Shown: one piece after another, positions 53,901-64,000 of the stretch
Numbering within the stretch: the stretch's first letter is position 1
Layout of the letters: each line of letters begins with the position of its first letter
Source of the DNA: Isoetes taiwanensis
Lineage: Eukaryota > Streptophyta > Lycopodiopsida > Isoetales > Isoetaceae
Assembly (NCBI GenBank): GCA_021234155.1
Contig: JAJEKV010000003.1
Span: 20,878,386-20,942,385 of the forward strand
Length of the DNA: 64,000 nucleotides
Direction of reading: 5' to 3'
Position numbers and translations under genes: made by a program
Notes under the pieces: model-generated
Told to the model about the DNA's origin: nothing
The model's input: the letters and a program-made list of their open reading frames with translations, nothing else
The model's database searches: none

Positions 53901-54130
53901 TACGCCTTCACTGTGTTAGCCACAAATTCTTTGTAATTTGTTCTTGTTGGGAGCCGGGGAGTTCATTGCGAGAAAATGAAACAATGGGAACTCACGGGGA
54001 GGTTATAGGTGATGCCGGATGTGGGAGCTGGTGCAGATGAAGAAACGAACTTGATATTTTTGAATTGCGGCTGGATCCATTGGTGCGGTCAGCGTTGAGT
54101 GTTGAGTTCTTGGAGGTAGAAGCCATCTTG
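51000..54130 (-). pseudogene. Extra ORF downstream of pol, coiled coil (broken)
   Basis: Begins near 54130 with MASTSKNSTLNADRTNGS, then FPKQHDAFTKFLWRKFLGYS (53720). Further down come a hydrophilic linker (NKDQQKNNKEEDNKTPIDLT), YSEAVLSCLDALRDHHRNF and a clear coiled coil at 52860-52600: KEIVKELKESLKQNDTKYTD, LETRYNNLVVTNN, LTENSTLRTANLILESKV. The end near 51000 is decayed. The position after integrase is where env-like or additional ORFs sit in Tat/Athila-type plant elements. No transmembrane or signal segment was found, so env function is not supported. Several frame changes. Confidence 0.6.
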
Positions 54131-54800
54131 AAGGTCGAGGTCGCCGGAGTCTGAAGTCGGAAGGGCGAGTGGAGTATGAGTGAAAAGTGAGGAGTGGAAG
54201 TGGCGGTTGGGAAGGGTTTTTTTTTTTTTTTTTAGAGTGGGAGACACGTGTCAAAAGATCGTGGACGATTGAGAATCTCAAGAGACGACCTTCAGACCAA
54301 GATGCGTGAGAGTTCTGGCGGGAGAATAAAACTTTAATGGCGGGCCGGTATTAAGCTTCGGCGTTTGTCGAATATTAAAAAGAGGAGTCGAAAAGTTTGC
54401 GAGGTACAAAAAAATATCGGTGGGGAATGATTACGGAATATCGTAGAGGTGACACGTCGTGAGCAATTTGCTAGGGTTGGTATTAGCCTATAAATTGGAA
54501 GTTGGGTTCGTCGAGAAGAACCAAAATTCGTGAAGATGGAGAATTTCGATAACAAATGGGTCCGGTGAGCTTCCATGGACGGATTACATGCAAGATGGAC
54601 GACGCCGACAATGGCGTCGAGGAATCGCCGGATCCCTATGGATCCTTGGTTGGAGGCACCGCCGCCAACTTGGGAGATAAACTCGGACGCGGGGAGGTGA
54701 TCGTTCAACCTGAGGGTGGTCGCGGTGTGGGGCTTCCGCATCCTCCCGAGTGGAGTGCCCCCGAGTAAAGGGCGAGTAGCAAAGCATGATAGGGGTTTTC
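54131..54800. other. Spacer between integrase and extra ORF of the gypsy element
   Basis: GC-richer sequence with overlapping open frames on both strands but no domain. It contains a T20 run at 54217-54236. Confidence 0.4.
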
Positions 54801-54949
54801 CCAATTTTTGTTTAGTTTAGGACTTTTTTGGGTGAAAAATCCCACGGTAATTGTAGCCTTAGGGCAATTTTGTACATAATAGAAAAGTGTTTCTCATAAA
54901 TTTGTACAAGTGGTATCTTGTTGTAAATTTTGTTCTTGAGCTAAGGATC

Positions 54950-56984
54950 TTTTGTGGGGGTTTGAAATTTCTTGAGTGAAATCCATTGACTAATGTAGGA
55001 AATGGAGTGCCATTCAATTCTTGTAATTGTAAAACTCCGGGGATGTGGTATCTCGGAAATTTTGTATGGTCCGACCATCCGAGCTTGAGTTTGCCGGGAT
55101 GTTGTTGATATCTCGAGTCGTAAAGAAGAACTAAGTCGCCAATTTGAAAAGTTTTGTTTTTGATGTGTTTGTCATGCCATTGTTTTTGTAGTTGTTTGCC
55201 TTGTTGAAGTCTAAGAAAAGCATCTCTTGAAGTTCATCCGGTTGTTCCGGTTGATAAACTCGTTCTTGCAAAGCTGGCTGATGGATTATGTTCATTTGCT
55301 AACTGAAATTTGAGTGAGGGTAAAATGAACTCAAAAGGCATAAGAGCCTCTTGGCCATACACAAGTCGAAAAGGTGTTTGACCGGTTGCTACTTTGTATG
55401 TTGTATTGTAAGCCCATAAAAGCGTAGGTAACTTATCTTGCCAATCTTTTCTTGTAGGATCACAAATCTTCTTGAGAATGTGGATAAGCACCTTGTTTGT
55501 GCTTTCAGCCAAGCCATTACCCGAGGGGATAGTAAGGCGTGCTTTTACGTGATGAATGTGCGGAGATAGTTAGTGAGTTCGACAATAGTGTGATTGATGA
55601 AATGAACTCCACGATCACTAACTAATTCTAAGGGACATCCAAATCGCGTGATGATGTTCTTGTAGAGAACCTTAGGCTGTACTAGCAGCCGTGTTGTCGA
55701 GTAGAGCACACGCTTCAGCCCATTTGGTTGCATAGTCCGTGAAGACTAGAATGTAGCGTGCCCTAGTGTTGATTGCGGGTGGGTCCATGGGACCAACAAA
55801 ATCCATACCCCATTTGGCAAAGGGAGAGGCGTGGCTATTGGGCGTGAGCGGCAGAGCGTCACGGGCGTGGGTCTACCAAGCCCTCGACAAACATCACACG
55901 ATGCGTGTGTATTTGTGAGCATCTTTGAAAGCGTGGGCGAAGAATACCCGGCAAAGGAGGAGTTTCCTTGGCGTGTTGTCTCGCTGAAATGACCTTTGCC
56001 AAGTCCTTCGTGGGCTTGTTTGACTAGATCAGGGACTTCGTGAGGAAGAACACATCGTCGGAGCACATTGTCTTTGCCACATTTATAGAGATGGCCAGCA
56101 ACCATCGTATAATCTCGTACTTCGCGAAGGAATTGTTGTTTATGCAGAAGTTGTCTTTCTGGAGAGAGCGTGGGGTCACTTGACGGGAGTGCGCCCGTGA
56201 GGAGAAAGCGTTGATAGTCGTGGTACCAATGAGGCGTGGCAGTGACCAGGAACAGTTGAGCATCCGGAAGGGCATCGTGAACTCCTTCCGAGGGATCATC
56301 CGTGTGTATGCGTGAAAGATAGTCGGGGACCGTGTGAGCGCGTCCCGGCTTGTGAATAATGTCAAAAGGGGCAAACTCTTGCAATATCAATATCCATCGA
56401 GCAATTCGGCCCGTGGGGTTTGGCTTATTGATTAAATATAGAAGAGCTTGATGATCCACATAAAAGCGAATTTGACTACCAAGAAGATAGTGTCGAAAGC
56501 GTTGTACACAAAAGATAAGGCCAAGGGCTTCCCTTTCCGTGGCCGAATAGTTGCGCTCAGCAGGATTGAGTTTTCTGCTGGCGTATCTGATGGGCTTGTC
56601 CTGATTTGGTGCATACTCTTGAGCTAGAACAGCTCCAATCGCAAAGCCTGAAACATCAACATGGACATGAAATGGTTTGTCCCATTGAGGTGGTACTAGC
56701 ACGGGGGCTTCTGTGAGCTTGACTTTGAGTTCTTTAAAAGCTTGATTTGCATCAGATGTCCAAGTCCATGTGTATGGATTTCCAGTCAGTTTGTGAATTG
56801 GATCGGCAGTCGGTGCCAATTCTGGAATAAAGGTGGCATAGAAGTTGACTTTGCCAAGAAAGGAACGTGTGTCCTTGATATTCGCAGGTGGATATGCTCG
56901 ATGACCACGACTGATTTTGGCTGGGTCCGTTGTAATGCCGCGTGTCGACTCACGACATGTCCTAGAAGTACACCAGGGTGACAC
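54950..56984 (-). pseudogene. Gypsy pol: RNase H and integrase
   Basis: RNase H, 56700-56290: HVHVDVSGFAIGAVLAQ, ATEREALGLIFCVQRFRHYL, YVDHQALLYLI and VPDYLSRI give the acidic set. Integrase, 56100-55230: zinc finger HEGLGKGHF with CDVC; core LVSDRGVHFIN; AESTNKVLIHILKK with the catalytic Glu; then LPTLLWAYNTTYKVATGQTP, FRLVYGQEALMP. A GPF-like C-terminal stretch, FQIGDLVLLYDSRY and GKLKLGWSD, ends near 54950. RNase H degrades template RNA and integrase inserts the cDNA. The frame is intact 56984-55746 (412 codons), then broken. The finger lies in a partly shifted part. Confidence 0.9.
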
Positions 56985-57020
56985 GGAAGGTGCACTTTTC
57001 GGATTGAGGCTAATTCAGAT

Positions 57021-58206
57021 TCATCGGCGTTGAAAAACTAGTTCAAGTTTTACCAAATGGTCCATAGCGTGGGTGTAAGTGGAGAAGTCATCCTGAAAGA
57101 CTTGCAGAAAGGGATGAACTTGCATGTACTCTTGAAAAACAGCAAGCATAATGCGTTGAAATGTGGATGGTGAGTTTGACAATCCAAAAGGAACGACTTT
57201 GTAAGCAAAGGTACCCCATGGAGTAGTGAAGGTAGTCTTTAGTTGATCTTCTTCTCGAATGGATATTTGATTATAAGGAGAAGCCGTCCATGAAGGAGTA
57301 CATCTCGTGGCTGCTACATCTTCCAACACTTGATCCGTGAAGGGAGAGGGAAATGATCCCGGTCCGTGGCTTGATTGAGTTTTCTATAATCCACACAAAC
57401 GCGAATTTTTCCATTATGTTTGAGGGCAATAACAATAGGACTTACCCATTACGAATGTTTGACCTCGTAGATAAGTCCAGCGATCAAAAGCTTGTCAATT
57501 TCGGCTTTAACCTTTTCACGGTAGTTTGGGTTAAGCCCATGCTTGTCGTTGCTAGATGGGTCTAGCATCCGGCTTAGTGGGAATCGAGAGTTGTCCCAAT
57601 TCTTTCTTGATACCTCGGAGGTCTTTGTAGCTCCAAGCAAAGATGTGCTTGAAACGTTTGAATAGCACAATGGCTTGCTCCCGAATCTTTGGCGTGAGGT
57701 CGGCGTGCCAATCGGATTGGTTGATTTGTTCCAATATCAATTATGTCTCTGCGAGGAGTTTGAATGTGTGGAATGACTTGATCATCTGAGCGGTGTGGGC
57801 TGGCTCACAGAAAATGCGACGAGGATGTTCATGTTGACCAATTTTGAAAAATAGTGGCGTGCCACTAGGAGTTGGTGTGGTGTCTTCTTGAGCGAGGAGG
57901 AGCTGGGGGTACCGTCTCCTCATGTGGAACCAATGTGACGTTGTTACAAGGTGTCAAATAGGGGTCAACCAAGCGTTGCTATGCCTTTATCAATATCCAT
58001 GTCTTCCCATGGTTGATTGTATTACGGTAAGCCGTGAGTGGCAAACCCTTGGCTTGTGTGATAGGTGTTGCAAACTTGTTGAGTCACCGCATCGATTCGG
58101 GCGTGATCTGAGAAATGATCCGCCCGTGGTGAGATCCATCGCGGGCGATGAGCTTGCCATCCGTGATAACAAGTTGATCGCGGGCCCGATGAGTGAATGC
58201 TTTTAG
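57021..58206 (-). pseudogene. Gypsy pol: protease end and reverse transcriptase
   Basis: RT motifs run KVKAEIDKLLIAGLIYEV (57500), then WTASPYNQISIREEDQLKTT, FTTPWGTFAYKVVPFGLSNS, PSTFQRIM and FLQVFQDDFSTYTHAMDHL. The catalytic box reads FQDD instead of the usual YxDD; Phe replaces Tyr, which may be a mutation or sequence error. The upstream segment 58206-57740 is likely the protease-RT linker. Frame changes near 57330 and 57740 break it. Confidence 0.88.
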
Positions 58207-60322
58207 CTTGTCTCAAAAAGGGTCGATCCTACTAACATTTCATAATCTCCGGATCTTCTCCGCTCTCCAAACACCGAATTCCATGGTAAATTGTAGATCT
58301 CAATATTGGTGGTATTGGTTGTGTAACTCCTTGTGGTCGCGTGATATGGCCATTCGCTTAAGCTTGATGTCATAAGGGGCGTATGGAGCTCCCTTATGCC
58401 CAATTGTCGTCCGAGATTATCGTAATAAGATTGGATGCTTTTTGCCACCATCGATCGAACATGGTGAACGACCTTTTGGCCCACGTGTGCATGCACCGTG
58501 GGTGTTGATGTGGCGATGCATGCAATGAGTAATCTGAGGTTTTGTAAAATGTGCTCGTAGTGCTGGACATAGTTGTAGGATAGTCGTAAAATGAGAGGAA
58601 TTTTGATTTTAGCAAGTTCTTGTTGAAGTTCGGGAGGGATTGCGTGTAGTTGTGGTGGATCCGTGGGTTGTTGTTGCTCGGCAATAGATGTCGCTACCTT
58701 GTTGAGGAGGTCGACTTCAGCAGCAATGTTGAGTGGTGGTGTTGCGGATGTCGTGGGCATTCGGTGGTCGTGGCTCGATCGTGTGGTAGCATTGGCAGAC
58801 TTGAGTGCCTTACCTTCTGCACGTTCGATGAGTTGAAGCGGACTTTTCGCGAAGTTTAGGTTGAACATGAGGAAGTAGTTGATCCGCATTGGGTGCAAAA
58901 TGAACAGATTTGGTTGATGGCTCACCGGTACGTAATCGGCTGCAAAAACTTGGTGCACGGGGTGCTTATGGCGTGGGGAATGAGGGAGAACCTCAATCGG
59001 TTGGAGGATTCAAGGCTGGTGTTGATTGCATGGTAAATTTCTTCTTGGAGTTGATCATCCAATTGTTTTTGAGTTGTTTCTTTGTTGGCGTGGTTGTTGT
59101 TGTGGTGGCGTGGTGGTGGCTTTGTTTGACCGGGTGGGCCTTGCCTTCCCTTGGCTTCCCATACTTGAAAAGGTGTAAGACGCACTGTCGTGGTTTGATT
59201 GGTGCCAGGAATTTGTATTTGAACTTGAGGAAGTTGAGGACAATCTGCAGACTGATGACCCCATTGGTCGCAGTTGAAACATTGGGACTTGCTTGGATCA
59301 AAAGTGGAGCGAGGAGGTCCACGTTGTGGTTCTTTGTTATTCTTTGGGGTTGTTGTTGTTGTCGTGGGCATTGCACGTATGCGTGGTTGAGTTTGCGTGG
59401 GTACCTTACGCGACTTGGTGAACAAGGCGTTGTCGATCTGGATTTGGTCGTGGATTTGTACATTCTTCAGTGGTGTGGTTCTGCATGTTGCAGCGTTTGC
59501 AATGGATCATGCTATCCACAGAGTTACACTCATTCGCCAGATGTCCTGAGTACTGGCAAATAGTACACCAAATGTTATTTCTTGGGGAACTGCCGTGGAG
59601 GCGGTCGAGGTGCGATGGGTGTAGCCAGGGAAATGGGAGTATCGTGGCTTGATCACCCGCGTGAGGAAACATGAGCAGTGATTGACTAATTCAATGGCTT
59701 CTTGTAATGTCTTGGGGCATAAATACTCGATCATAAATCGGATGTGAGAGGGTAAGCCTTGAAGAAACCACACTAGAATTTGGCTTTGGGTTGGAAATTC
59801 CTTCAACTTGTTGACTAAGATCTGCCGGTCGATACGCAAAGTCTGAGGCGATTCTCACAGGTTACGCTTGAGTGTGTTGAGGTCGTTTCGGTTGTTGATC
59901 ATCCTTAAAAAGGGTGCCGTAATGGGAAAGAAAAGAGGTCTTCATGTGTATCCAATCTTGTTTCCAGTGGCTTTTGTTTGCCATCAGCCATTAGGTAGGG
60001 GGTGCTCCACGCAGTGGTCGAAAAAGATGTGGAATTTTAGTTTTGGATCGGAGTGACCATTGAGATCTGCAAGTGACTCAAATTCATCCATGTGAGCTGA
60101 GCACTACGGTCTATGTGTTTACCTTTATCATTTCCAAAGAGTGGATATGGGAGTTTTAAAGCATGTGTAGGAGTCGCATGAATGGGTGTTTGCATTTGTG
60201 GAAAAGAAAAGGCGGTAGGTGTTGGTTCTTTGCATAGGTACAGCTGGCATAGGTTGTGTGAGATTAGTAAAAAGAGGTACTTGAAAAGCAGTTGTAGTGG
60301 GAACAAAGGTTGTGACAGGCAT
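58203..60322 (-). pseudogene. Gypsy gag and protease region with three zinc knuckles
   Basis: Gag capsid signature at 59840-59690: ILVNKLKEFPTQSQILVWFL, LPSHIRFMIEYLCPKTLQEA. Zinc knuckles of the form C-x2-C-x4-H-x4-C are CTICQYSGHLANEC and CKRCNMQNHTTEEC (about 59570-59460) and CFNCDQWGHQSADC (about 59280). Three knuckles is more than the usual one or two. Downstream, 58960-58200, is the presumed protease part; an unambiguous DTG/DSG was not found. N-terminal gag up to 60322 is Thr/Pro-rich. Frame changes occur throughout. Confidence 0.82.
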
Positions 60323-60802
60323 GAGCGGCGTGTGGGGAACGATTAAAGGGAACGAGACGGTAGGGGAATTGACAAAGGTGGAAGCGGTGGTACGAAGTTC
60401 CTAAAGAAAGATTACCAATAGAGAAAACATTTTGCAGATGTTCGGGAAAAATTGCGGTGGTTACTGGTCGGATCTTGAGTTGGGGATTCGGTGGAGTAAA
60501 TTCAAAGAACGTGTTTGCGGCCTCGCATGATGTGGCGAGCGAGGGGAGCGGAACAATGGCGACCTTCCGCGGGGGAGGTCGGTGCGGAAAAAGTTGTCGT
60601 GGTGTAGGTGGAACAGATTGCGCTCATTACCGCGGAGAAGAGACAATCGAACGAGTGTATGTGAACATATTGGCGGGAGGCGTCAGCGCTGATTCATGGC
60701 GGCGGCGTCTTGACTCCATCCGGTGTTGAATATCGCGGGGAGTAAAGAAGGGATTGAACATGGTATCAATACGGACTTTGAAGTGAGCGACAGCGGCGCC
60801 GG
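60323..60802. other. Gypsy 5' untranslated region
   Basis: Between gag start and 5' LTR. The primer-binding site should begin just below 60803 on the minus strand (CCGGCGCCGCTGTCGC). It resembles GGCGCC-type sites but I could not match a tRNA with confidence. Confidence 0.5.
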
Positions 60803-61405
60803 TGTTTGGGGTCGGGCTCGGGGATCGCCTGAGGGACAGATCTCTGTGAGATCCTTGAAGTCCGGGGGCAAATCCGAGACACTCTTGTCACGCGGGATTT
60901 TTGCTAACAGAGGAAAGAAAGAACAAAAAACTCGGATAAAGAATGGCAATACACAATGAAACACACAAGACACTTGTGGAGAACACGGCAATCCATTGAT
61001 CAAAACAAGTGTATAATGAAGGCTCAAAAGAGCGCACAACAGGCGACCAGCATGTCTGCTCTGTAGTGACACAAAAGAACACTCTGAACCCTCTTTTTGA
61101 AGGAGCAAAAATGCTACAATATATAGGAACACCTGGGTGGCCCTACGGCCTGAATCTGATCCTCATCATGACAACGCGTGCTCCACTACTTGGGCACTCG
61201 AACAGGAATCTGAGCTGTCCGCGGCCGTGCTAACAGACAAGTAGTGGCCCGCCGTGGGTCCTACCTTTGGGTCTTCTGCTTCTTGGAGGAGCTTTGACCC
61301 GCCGTGGCGCCTTGTGGATCCCTCTTCTTGGACACCGTGGCCAGTGGGGCCTCGCCCTCATGCAGCAAGTATAGACCTGTGTGTCTGCCAGGCACAGGGC
61401 TAACA
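60803..61405 (-). repeat. 5' LTR of gypsy element
   Basis: 603 bp, starts TGTTTGGGGTC and ends GGGCTAACA in plus orientation; pairs with 50348-50958. It should contain the promoter for the minus-strand transcript; no TATA box was assigned. Confidence 0.95.
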
Positions 61406-61462
61406 ACAATGACAATGACAATGACAGGCACCATATTGATAAGTTTGTAACTAGTCAACTTA
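61406..61462 (+). pseudogene. Zinc-finger/Asn-Asp protein, right part
   Basis: Three Asn-Asp pairs then RHHIDKFVTSQLKG and TAA. It continues the frame interrupted at 50347 by the gypsy insertion. A splice acceptor at TGCATGCAG (61544-61552) followed by NKEKIFMPLHKQIKGGLHA-stop may be a further exon if the TAA is avoided by splicing. Confidence 0.6.
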
Positions 61463-61552
61463 AAGGTTAAAGGTTTGTACATCGTATGAATATCTGATTA
61501 TAGTAGATAATTTAGTATTTTATTGCTGATTCGTGTTGCTGTAATGCATGCA

Positions 61553-61805
61553 GGAAATAAGGAGAAAATTTTCATGCCTCTCCACAAACAAATTAAAGGT
61601 GGACTACATGCATAGAAGACTTGTACTTCTACTCGCAGCATCCATGTCCTTCATAAATATCGGATCTGTTATCCTCATGGCAGCCATGGCCTTTTTCATA
61701 ATGAGCTACTATTTTGTTCACTCTAGAAACGAGACATTTGTAATGAATATATCACTACTATTGATATTTACAATGAAACCCAAGTTGTTTGCATTTATGA
61801 TATAG
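61553..61805 (+). CDS. Exon-like open segment, hydrophobic
   Basis: Follows AATGCATGCAG. One frame reads NKEKIFMPLHKQIKGG and stops. Another stays open to 61805 with two hydrophobic stretches (RLVLLLAASMSFINIGSVI, ILMAAMAFFIMSYYFVHS) that could span a membrane. Which frame is real is unclear. No family recognised. Confidence 0.3.
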
Positions 61806-63790
61806 CTAAATTGTATTTATGATCTATGCTGCAGGTTTGCTCTTAAGGTCTCTACAGTTTGGATTTTGCTTGACTAGCATATTACTATCTTCCGGAACTT
61901 TCAATAATTTCAAATGAGTGTGTTGTAGTTGGGTTTCCGGAAAAAGGACCATGCAGCATAGCCTGGTCATAGCCTCAAGCTTTCTTGGATTGTACATGAT
62001 GTAGCAAAAAAGATGGTCTTTGGTCTTTTGGTATACAGATTTCTGTTGTTTAGATGTTTTTTTAATGACATTTAGTTTAAATGAATAAAGACAGCAGAAA
62101 GGAAAAACCAAAAAGCCATTTAACCAGGTAATATTTACGTTTAGCAAGATCAGGGAAGATAGTCATGGAAATAACTAAATAGGGGATCGACATGGAGCCG
62201 GTGATTGTGTGCTTTTGTGATAGTGAATCGATCTGAAATACGCCTAGTAACCTCATCGGTAATTGATGAAAGTCGAGTTGCGTTTCTGATCAAAATCGAG
62301 TTGCTTCGTTTGTTTTGATTCGTTATTGTATGTTTATATGTAAAGTTTTGATTCAAGATGTCTTCTCGTCTTTTGGGTTCGAGTTGCTTATCGAGATGTT
62401 TAAGTGTGTTTAAAGGCATTACAATGCGATAGCCCACAAGCATGTATATAGTTGTGTAGAAAGGCATTTATCAAGCATGTAGAAAGGCACGATCAGACAT
62501 AGATCCTTATGGGCACAAGTATATCGCTCATGCCTTGAGCATCCAAGCAGATACGAAATGTGTCTACTTGATCTAACTTTTGGGTTCCAAAAAGCCAAAT
62601 TTTACCTCATAAATTCGTCTTTCATTGCATGCCACTATTGTGCAAAGCAGACCAAAACAGAAATGAAAACTATCTTGTTTATAAAGCTTCTTCCACAGAG
62701 GTCGATCTGATGCAAACTTTGGCAATGATGGAGAAGAAGAAGAGGAGTAGAATCGGGTTGTTTATAAAGCTTCTTCCACAGAGGTCGATCTGATGCAAAC
62801 TTTGGCAATGATGGAGAAGAAGAGGAGGAGCAGAATCGGGTTTGGGCTTGGCCGCCATGGTCATCTTTGGAGTTTTTTTTTACGTCCTATTCTTGATGAA
62901 GCTGCTCCGGTAATGAAAAACCCTAAAAGAAAGATGAGGTTGGAAGAGAGGTGCAAGATGATGCCACGTGGCATCGATTAATCTGAGCCGCCCAAATTAG
63001 GTCGTGGTCCATTACACAACATTATAATATAAGACGCATTTGGACATGCCTTCACGAAATATAAGAGAAGAGCAAAAGCAACGAAGAAGCACTTTTTTGG
63101 TGAAAAGCAGAGGGTATAAATAACAAAAATGATGGCCAGAACTGGGCTATAAAATAGCCAACAGGAATCAAAGATTAAAGTAAGATCATTCAGTTTCACA
63201 AAATTCACAGTGCTTGTCTAACTGCAACAACTGACCGAGATGCACAGTGGGTCAACTCTGCAATGAGTTGACAGGAATAGAAATAAAAGCATTGTAAGTT
63301 ATTGATACACTGAGGAAAAAAAGAGCTTGCAAAATAGAAAGAACTCTAAACGTACCTTCTACAGCTCCGCAATCTGCAACGAGCTACAGCGAGCAACGAG
63401 CTACAGTGAGCAACAAGCATTTGTTGCGTTAAAAATTTGAGCAAAAAAGGAGCTTGAAAAATAGAAAGAATCAAAAAATATACCTGCAAACACAATGCAG
63501 TAGATTTCGGCACCAAAATTTGCTGGATCAGCACTGGATCAGCAATCCTGCGTGAAATTTTTTTATAGTAAGCCTGTTGGAGAAGTTGAGAGGAAAAAAA
63601 AAACCAAATGCCCAAATGAAGCTTCACAATCAAATGTATGCAGAATACAAAAACAAGCTCTCCATATTCACCGGATCAACAAGCCCCTTTCCCGTATGTA
63701 CGAAGGAGGCGGAGCTCTCCCACCAACTTCTCCCTCACGGTATACAGTATTCTTCGAGGCTTGGTGTCGTATGCTTGGTAAGAGTATACA
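61806..63790. other. Intergenic region with tandem duplications
   Basis: Holds the 81-bp duplication at 62677-62838 and short GAGC(A/T)ACAG-type repeats at 63360-63420. A segment AAAGGAGCTTGAAAAATAGAAAGAA repeats at about 63320 and 63447. No supported gene. Confidence 0.5.
62677..62838. repeat. 81-bp tandem duplication
   Basis: TGTTTATAAAGCTTCTTCCA begins at 62677 and 62758. The units are almost identical through GATGGAGAAGAAGA. Confidence 0.92.
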
Positions 63791-63839
63791 TACGGTTTAA
63801 CACAAAATTAATCCCTTTTGGATCACGCACAAGGTTCGT

Positions 63840-64000
63840 ACGTGTTGAATTTTGTGAACCCCCCTTGGTACTTGCACCAGAAATTAGAGAGATGAAAGTG
63901 TCAAACATGGTATATGCAGACGATTTAATACTCATGACAATGACTAAAACTAGGCTGGGAAAAATGCTGGAAAGTCTGGAAGAATTTTGTGAAAAACAAG
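63840..64000 (+). pseudogene. LINE reverse transcriptase fragment (runs off window)
   Basis: The plus strand reads PPLVLAPEIREMKVSNMVYA, then DDLILMTMTKTRLGKMLESL with EFCEK. VYADD is the RT active-site box in the context typical of non-LTR elements (VSNLLYADDLVLLS...GLQ..LD.L..FC). Sequence before 63840 lacks the QGxPLSPLLF region, so the copy is internally damaged or joined to unrelated DNA. It may belong to the same family as the 3' end at 20 kb. Confidence 0.8.

Larger units (their letters stand above)
50348..61405 (-). mobile_element. Ty3/gypsy LTR retrotransposon, 11.06 kb, full structure
   Basis: Two LTRs (611 and 603 bp, TG...CA ends) bracket gag with zinc knuckles, protease region, RT, RNase H and integrase in gypsy order on the minus strand, plus a further ORF of about 3 kb between integrase and 3' LTR. 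A purine-rich tract adjoins the 3' LTR. Inserted in an ACAATG repeat with ACAAT duplication. Gag and pol are broken by many frame changes. No chromodomain was seen after integrase, which fits a non-chromovirus lineage such as Tat/Athila-like, tentatively. Confidence 0.95.

Noticed and set aside
58910..59563. 217-codon plus-strand ORF with hydrophobic stretches
   Set aside because: Antisense of the gypsy gag region. The Val/Trp-rich runs come from His/Thr/Pro-rich gag codons.
60457..60729. Gly-rich plus-strand ORF before the 5' LTR
   Set aside because: It lies antisense in the gypsy 5' untranslated region with no homology.

Overview
The window looks like nuclear DNA of a land plant, most likely a seed-free plant such as a fern. 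The evidence is plant-type retroelements (Ty1/copia, Ty3/gypsy, an L1 LINE with a DUF4283-like ORF1 and a zf-RVT tail), a Helitron, a DUF7869-type protein, a GARP/LUX-like fragment, GT-AG spliced exons, and long gene-poor stretches full of simple and palindromic repeats. The clade is inference; no rRNA, tRNA or organelle gene was seen to fix it.

Layout. 0-2.2 kb: copia pol remnant, minus strand. 2.2-7.3 kb: 5'-truncated L1 LINE, minus strand, with an 18-bp target site duplication. 8.4-8.7 kb: MITE-like element. 9-16 kb: an intron-containing host gene on the minus strand with eight candidate exons. 17.9-20.8 kb: Helitron Rep interrupted or truncated by a LINE 3' end. 21-26.2 kb: broken minus-strand genes, including a long one with a ParB-like motif and a DNA-methyltransferase-like C-terminus. 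26.3-27.3 kb: a 59-bp-period array of perfect palindromes. 28-32.5 kb: mostly non-coding, with foldbacks and a captured LUX-like fragment. 32.6-35.9 kb: a 1.27-kb inverted repeat between two 19-bp minisatellites. 36.4-36.8 kb: nested palindromes. 37.1-40.2 kb: DUF7869 protein with a possible D-D-D triad. 40.4-47.9 kb: an unusually gene-dense block, mostly minus strand, with an H3-like histone that keeps the exact H3 N-tail, a BAH-like protein and a RING-like protein. 50.35-61.4 kb: an 11-kb Ty3/gypsy element with two LTRs and an extra coiled-coil ORF, inserted in an ACAATG repeat that was itself coding. 63.8-64 kb: start of another LINE reverse transcriptase.

Most promising for novelty: (i) the 40-48 kb block pairing an H3 variant with a BAH-domain protein; (ii) a family of four 62-69 bp hairpins with conserved GATCACACGACGCGAA arms and unrelated loops, at 20.8-21.1 kb and inside the 43-46 kb block; (iii) the GGCGCC palindrome arrays; (iv) the ParB-like/methyltransferase-like gene.

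Important caution: many genes are broken by single-base frameshifts rather than accumulated substitutions, and the two LTRs of the gypsy element differ mainly by small indels, several near CAG/CTG or CCTGG/CCAGG. Consensus error in methylated DNA could therefore explain part of the apparent pseudogenisation.
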